Assembly: GCF_019925205.1 (NCBI RefSeq)
Contig: NC_083560.1
Location: 100,220,083 to 100,284,082 of the forward strand
Direction of reading: 5' to 3'
From: Metopolophium dirhodum
Taxonomy: Eukaryota; Arthropoda; Insecta; Hemiptera; Aphididae
DNA: 64,000 bases
Of this stretch, positions 59,601 through 64,000 are shown in pieces (within the stretch, counting starts at the first letter, position 1; each line of letters opens with the position of its first letter). The notes under the pieces were generated by a model. It searched no databases, was not told the DNA's origin, and saw only the letters and a list, made by a program, of their open reading frames with translations. A program made the position numbers and the translations under genes.

Positions 59601-59980
59601 TATAATATTATTTAAACAATTTTCAGAATTTTAAATTTATTCCGAAACTGTTTAAGGATTTTAACAATTTGAGAAAAAAATGTTTGTACCAATAATGTAT
59701 TTTACAAAATCAAATACACATTGGTATATCGTTTTAAGATGTATGTTGTACATTTTCTATTTGTGTTTTTCAAATATCATAACAATTAATAACGATATAT
59801 GATTCAGGTCTACCTTATAATTAGTGATTAGGACTTCCTCTCTGTGACTTTAATACGTTTTAATTATCCTTTGACATAGTTTTTTTTAGTATAGCTATAT
59901 CATTACTATAATTCTTCTTGTTTACGGTGAAAAACCTATCAAGTGGTTGTTATATAGTTGTTTTTATTTCTTTGCACGCA
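56660..59980. other. Long stretch without a recognised gene
   Basis: 56,860-57,570 is GC-richer and repeat-poor, with ORFs at 56,821-57,015 and 57,232-57,477 that match nothing. It could be an upstream or first-exon region of a conventional gene. 57,580-59,980 is AT-rich and non-coding. Confidence 0.3.
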
Positions 59981-59987
59981 TAAATCA

Positions 59988-60215
59988 TCATGTATTTCTA
60001 CGAATATGAGAACTTCCTGCAAAAATGATATTTTTTTTAACTTCGGAAACATTTTTTTTTTTTGGTAGGCAAAAGGTTAGCTCTTTATGATAATAATCAT
60101 CATAATAATAATAATTGTCAGACGACACTTCTTGTAAATTATCTAAGCTGCATGTGTTTACATCCGAAAACGTATTTATAGGTGCAGGTTTCACGTTTCC
60201 TACTGGAAATTTCAT
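59988..60215 (-). other. Orphan 75-codon ORF
   Basis: ATG at 60,215, a Ser/Tyr/Asp-rich middle (a run of AAT/GAT-type triplets) and a basic end. The TTTTTGCAG inside it (about 60,022) looks like a splice acceptor, so this is more likely intron-exon sequence or chance than a gene. No family is recognised. Confidence 0.2.
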
Positions 60216-60344
60216 TTCATTGTATATAGTTGAATACTGAATTGAGTCAAAAGTTAATTTCTAAGTAAATTTCTACGTCATCTGAAATCAGGTATCGATA
60301 TACATTTAAAAAAAGGTGGGTAAGTGAATGTCGCTCTGCTGTAC

Positions 60345-61465
60345 AGTAGGTTTCAAGTGGGTCACTGTATAATGGATGGTATTCAATTTGAATTCGATGA
60401 TATAATATCATTGTATAAGAAAAACGGTCAATCGGCCTATGATATTACTAAGTATATTTGATGATATTATTGTGAACTAAGTACATTATATATAATATAT
60501 TTACGTGGAACCTTGTTTTAAATTTTCAGTCCTTAGCTATAAAAGTTGAACATTTTATACATTTTTAACTACAAAATAATTATTAAATTTTAAATTTGAT
60601 AAATTTTGTCAAAATTCCAACCTTAAATGCTTAAAATTGTGCCTATGTATTTTTAATAATTTTCAACTGCCATTTAAGCAATATATTAGGAGCCTTGTAT
60701 TATATTTCCACGATTTTTTACCCAACGAATAAAATTTTATTGATAATTATAGAAAAAAAAACAAAATAATTGAAAACTAACAATGCCTGTGAACAGCTCA
60801 AAAATAATCAAAATATTTTCAAAATTTGATGGTGTATAGGAAATAAGAATATAAATTTTCAGTGAAATTTTCATTTATTTACTGTTACATTGATTTTTCC
60901 TTATTTTTTCAAGATTTGAACTTAAAATGCTTATAAATAAAAACTGTGACTAAGGATTTTTTAAATTTTTTAAATGTCATTGTAACTATATAGTAGAAGC
61001 TTTGTATTAAATTTACAAGCTTTTTACACAACAAATAAAGTTTTATTGACATTAATAGAAAAAACACCTAAAAAAATTGGAAACTGAGTATATCCGTAAA
61101 CAGCTCAAAACAAGTCAAAATATTTTGAAAATGTTTTCATGTAAAAAGAAGGCTGATATAAACATTCAGTGAAAATCTCATGTATTTACGATCATTTGTT
61201 TTAGAGTAACACCAAAAGCCAAAATTGATTTTGTCAAAAACAGATTTTTATTTTTATTTTGTTTTTCCGGGCGCTTTGGAAAACTATTGTGAAATTTTAC
61301 CTCCCAAAAGTACCAACTAGATTCACTTTCCCGTTGAACAAGATACTGAAGTTGAAAATCGAAGCATTATTTCGACTACTATTCGTGTACACTTACACAA
61401 AAACAGAAAATAAAAATAAAAAAACACACATCATTGTAAAACCAATCGCTCCGCTTAGAATCTAA
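60345..61465 (+). repeat. Dispersed GATTCTGAGCG family, longest copy
   Basis: The left edge (GTCGCTCTGCTGTACAGTAG...GTCACTGTATAATGGATGG...TCATTGTATAAGAAAAACGG) matches the 46.4 kb copy. The right edge, read in reverse (GATTCTAAGCGGAGCGATTG, then TTTTACAATGATG), matches the right edge of the 22.8-23.5 kb copy. The interior has two related sub-blocks (AACAGCTCAAAA.AA.TCAAA ATATTTT near 60,790 and 61,090). No ORF of note. A further edge-like motif (AATTCTGAGTGGAGCGGTG) lies at about 61,990. Confidence 0.6.
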
Positions 61466-63340
61466 AAGTTGGTGTTGAAAGTTTAAAATCACATAAATAT
61501 ATAGATAGGTACACGATTTAAAAGGAGATATTTCGATTTTCGAATGTCGCTTCATAAAACCAATATTGTATTGATCACATACCGGAAATAATAATTGTAC
61601 ACAGCCCATGCGTATTATAGTCGTAAGTATATTGATACTAGTTGACATATGGTTTGTATCATTTGTTCAACGTTCAAGTAATAGTATGGTTTTCCTTCTA
61701 CAACGAAATATAAAAACAACTTAAATCATCACAGTATAGTAGTTTATGACATATTTTATCAAAGATTGATAACTATATATAATTCTATTTATGTTCACCC
61801 CTTCACAAAATGTTCGGTGAGATACCACGGGAGTGTTCTACAATTAGTAACATAATATACTTTTTATAGTTTTTGTATCTCACGGGTGAATATCCCGCCT
61901 AATACTGACTAATTGGTGTGACAAAGTTTTGGCATTTCGGCATCTCGTTTTGTGTAAAATGATTTAGTTATAATTTAGTCATTTTTAAATTCTGAGTGGA
62001 GCGGTGAATACATATTGATTGTACAGTTATGTGTTTTTTTTATATGTGTACATAAAGAAGAACCTAGCAAAAACAGTTTACGGCAAGAACCGAGTTGAAA
62101 TCGTCAGCTAAAATAATAATAATAATAAGCCATGATTTGTCACCTCCACGGCTGCTGATCACGCCGATAAAATAATATAATAATAATATCATTACCATCG
62201 TCGGTCGTCTGACGATGACAAAATAATACTAATAATAATATTATTATATTTACCGGCTATTTATGATATTTAATAGGCGGCGTCCTGAGGAGATGCCGAT
62301 AACGTCATTGGCCGTATCACGCGTACACACAAGCAGATCGCTATTATTACTGACGCGTTCTATAGAAACGAAGAAGAGAAGTGAGGATAATAGGGAAAAA
62401 ATCTACCATCTACCCCGGGGATCATCCCCTATAGAAATCCTGTCACGTGGGGATTAGCGATCGAACCAATGGGCCGTGTACCTACTACCTAATGCGCGTA
62501 TACACTAAATAGGTGTGTAGCGTGTGTGAAAAGGACGCGTTATCACATCACGCAATCGTCGTCGTAACGTATTATTGTTATAATAACACGTATATAGGAC
62601 CTATATAACCTACCTTATATTATATAATATAATAATATGTGCCATGTGTGTGTGTGTGTGTCCATCGTGCAACAGTCTCCGACGATACGACAACGAATTA
62701 CCTATATATTATATTTTTACGCTATTATTATGTTGTATTATTACTATTTCGTAGTTTTGCGCCTCGGCCCACCCTACGACGGTTATAGGTATAATCCGCT
62801 TACAATATATGTGTGACGTCGTGAGGGTGTGAAATAGTCTTCTCGCCCGTCCGTCCACCGAACGCTGACAGGTTAGGCCGATTTTCGTTTTTCCACACTT
62901 GACCTATATATATAATGCCGCCTCTATAAACACAGTGCACAATATGCTCCACGGGCGGTATACCGTCGACGGCTCACCCATTCGATGTACGTTAAAACTC
63001 AAATACCGACTCATGTGATCCGCCGACCGTCTTCTAAGAATAAGCTTTTAGAATGGCCTATAGCCAAAAAAGTCTGCCATGCAGGTATTCGAACGGCCGT
63101 AAAAAGTGCATGCACAGTCACTCGAGTATTTTATAATATAGATAGGTATATTATTGTCGTTTGCTTGTTTGGGCCACGCGATGCGCGTTCCTGCCGGATC
63201 CGGTGGAATTATTTGAAAAATACATTATATTAAGTTATAGATTTTATTTTTGTCTACACGACACGTTTTCACCGGTTCCGGCAGGTTTATACCGCAACAT
63301 TTTGCGGTGATACTGGACAAACTCCTAATATACATTATTT
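61466..63340. other. Unassigned stretch
   Basis: 62,260-63,230 is GC-richer, with ATG-initiated ORFs at 62,263-62,457 and 62,985-63,233, a short (GT)n at about 62,645 and AAT-type triplet repeats at 62,110-62,250. No family match. It could be a 5' region of a host gene. Confidence 0.3.
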
Positions 63341-63349
63341 TAATATAGT

Positions 63350-64000
63350 TCGACCAGCAGGGTCGTATGCGTGAACTTTTTTATTTCATTCTGTAGTTAA
63401 AAATTTGACGTTTGTCAGTAAGGCCTCATCCTGGGTATGGCCTTGGTAAATTTTTATGGAGTGCAAATGCCTCGTCTGCTACAAATACATACGTATTGTA
63501 CAACGTTTTGGGTATTAGGTAAGTATGTAGGTTCTGGTATATTAAGCTGACCAGAATATAGTTTTTTGCCAAATGGACATTCTTTAAATACGTTTGAATC
63601 CGATTCTCTTCCATAAGCTCCTACATCAATTACAACAAAACTCAGGGTGGCATCAATCACAGCTATTAAAACAATTGAAAAATATTTTTATAATATTATA
63701 ATAATATGTGAACCTGAATTTTGAGGATTTCTGCACCTGATGTGCTTACCGTCGATAGCTCCCAGACACTTTGGGAAATTTGTCTCTGAATAGAATGTAT
63801 CTGCTATTTCAAGTCATTGATTTGTGGTGGATGGTGGCATTTTTAAAGGCTGCAAAATTGTCCAAGCAATTCTACAAGTTTCTCTAACAATTCCTGCAAT
63901 TGTACTTTTCCAAATATGAAAGTCGAATTGCAGAAATTTGAAACATGTACCAGTTGACAAATATCTATTTAAAAAAATAAATTTGTTGTTTTTTTTAATT
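63350..64000 (-). pseudogene. PIF/Harbinger DDE transposase (ALP1-like), broken, runs off the right edge
   Basis: Read leftward from the window edge: FHIWKSTIAGIVRETCRIAW, then FPKCLGAIDGKHIRCRNP with the first catalytic Asp (about 63,760), SGSH..., IDATLSFVVIDVGAYGRESD with the second (about 63,605), a shift near 63,490, then FVADEAFALHKNLPRPYPG and LTDKRQIFNYRM. These blocks appear in the order of DDE_Tnp_4 nucleases of PIF/Harbinger elements. In-frame stops (one after PSTTNQ, one in the HIIII region) and the frameshift show decay. The N-terminal part lies outside the window. Confidence 0.82.

Noticed and set aside
1..64000. tRNA or rRNA genes, including a 28S target next to the R1-clade LINE
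   Set aside because: No cloverleaf-like conserved boxes or rRNA sequence were recognised by eye; a tRNAscan or rRNA HMM run would settle it.

Overview
The window looks like AT-rich animal nuclear DNA, most likely from an aphid or a close sap-sucking insect. This is inferred from the very low GC content, GT-AG introns, and the mix of element families (hAT, piggyBac, FLYWCH-type MULE, P/THAP, PIF/Harbinger, R1-clade LINE, BEL/Pao). No database search was possible. There are no operons, CRISPR arrays or recognisable rRNA or tRNA genes. Almost everything recognisable is mobile DNA or derived from it.

Layout. About 0.9-7.1 kb holds a GC-rich, decayed R1-clade LINE on the minus strand (ORF1 with zinc knuckles; ORF2 with endonuclease, reverse transcriptase and a C-terminal zinc motif). 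From 7,181 to 28,462 lies what I read as one hAT element: ends CAGGGGTCGGCA, with 8-bp target duplications differing at one base. It is swollen by nested insertions. Its BED-type transposase gene is split at a TTAA by a 2.8-kb piggyBac element, and the reading frame is restored exactly if that insert is removed. The piggyBac transposase is open throughout but has Gly in place of the first catalytic Asp. Inside the hAT there is also a tandem satellite (about 195-bp monomers, 782-bp higher-order unit) on both sides of an 11-kb block (about 13.2-24.3 kb). A small piggyBac-type MITE sits in the left satellite part.

The 11-kb block holds the most notable gene: a minus-strand, 12-exon tyrosine-recombinase-like gene (16,649-23,735; predicted 1,113 aa) with no stop in frame across every proposed junction. 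Seven consecutive small exons (99, 102 or 105 bp) are diverged tandem copies of one 33-35-codon module. Every internal exon is symmetric phase 1-1, so any subset could be included or skipped without changing frame. Converging on it is a truncated, intron-containing hAT gene of the TTF/DUF4371 type.

From 28.5 to 50.8 kb is a graveyard of fragments: a THAP-domain ORF, four MULE remnants, a second piggyBac remnant joined head-on to a MULE, a BED-hAT remnant, a P-element remnant and an isolated BEL/Pao protease end. From 51 to 64 kb there are MITEs (one hAT-type with a perfect 8-bp duplication and an interior built from GTTAA/TTAAC words), a cluster of CAGTACTG palindromes, a small multi-exon DUF4806-like gene fragment, copies of a dispersed family carrying GATTCTGAGCG, and a PIF/Harbinger transposase running off the right edge. 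The long AT-rich stretches between hold nothing I can call.
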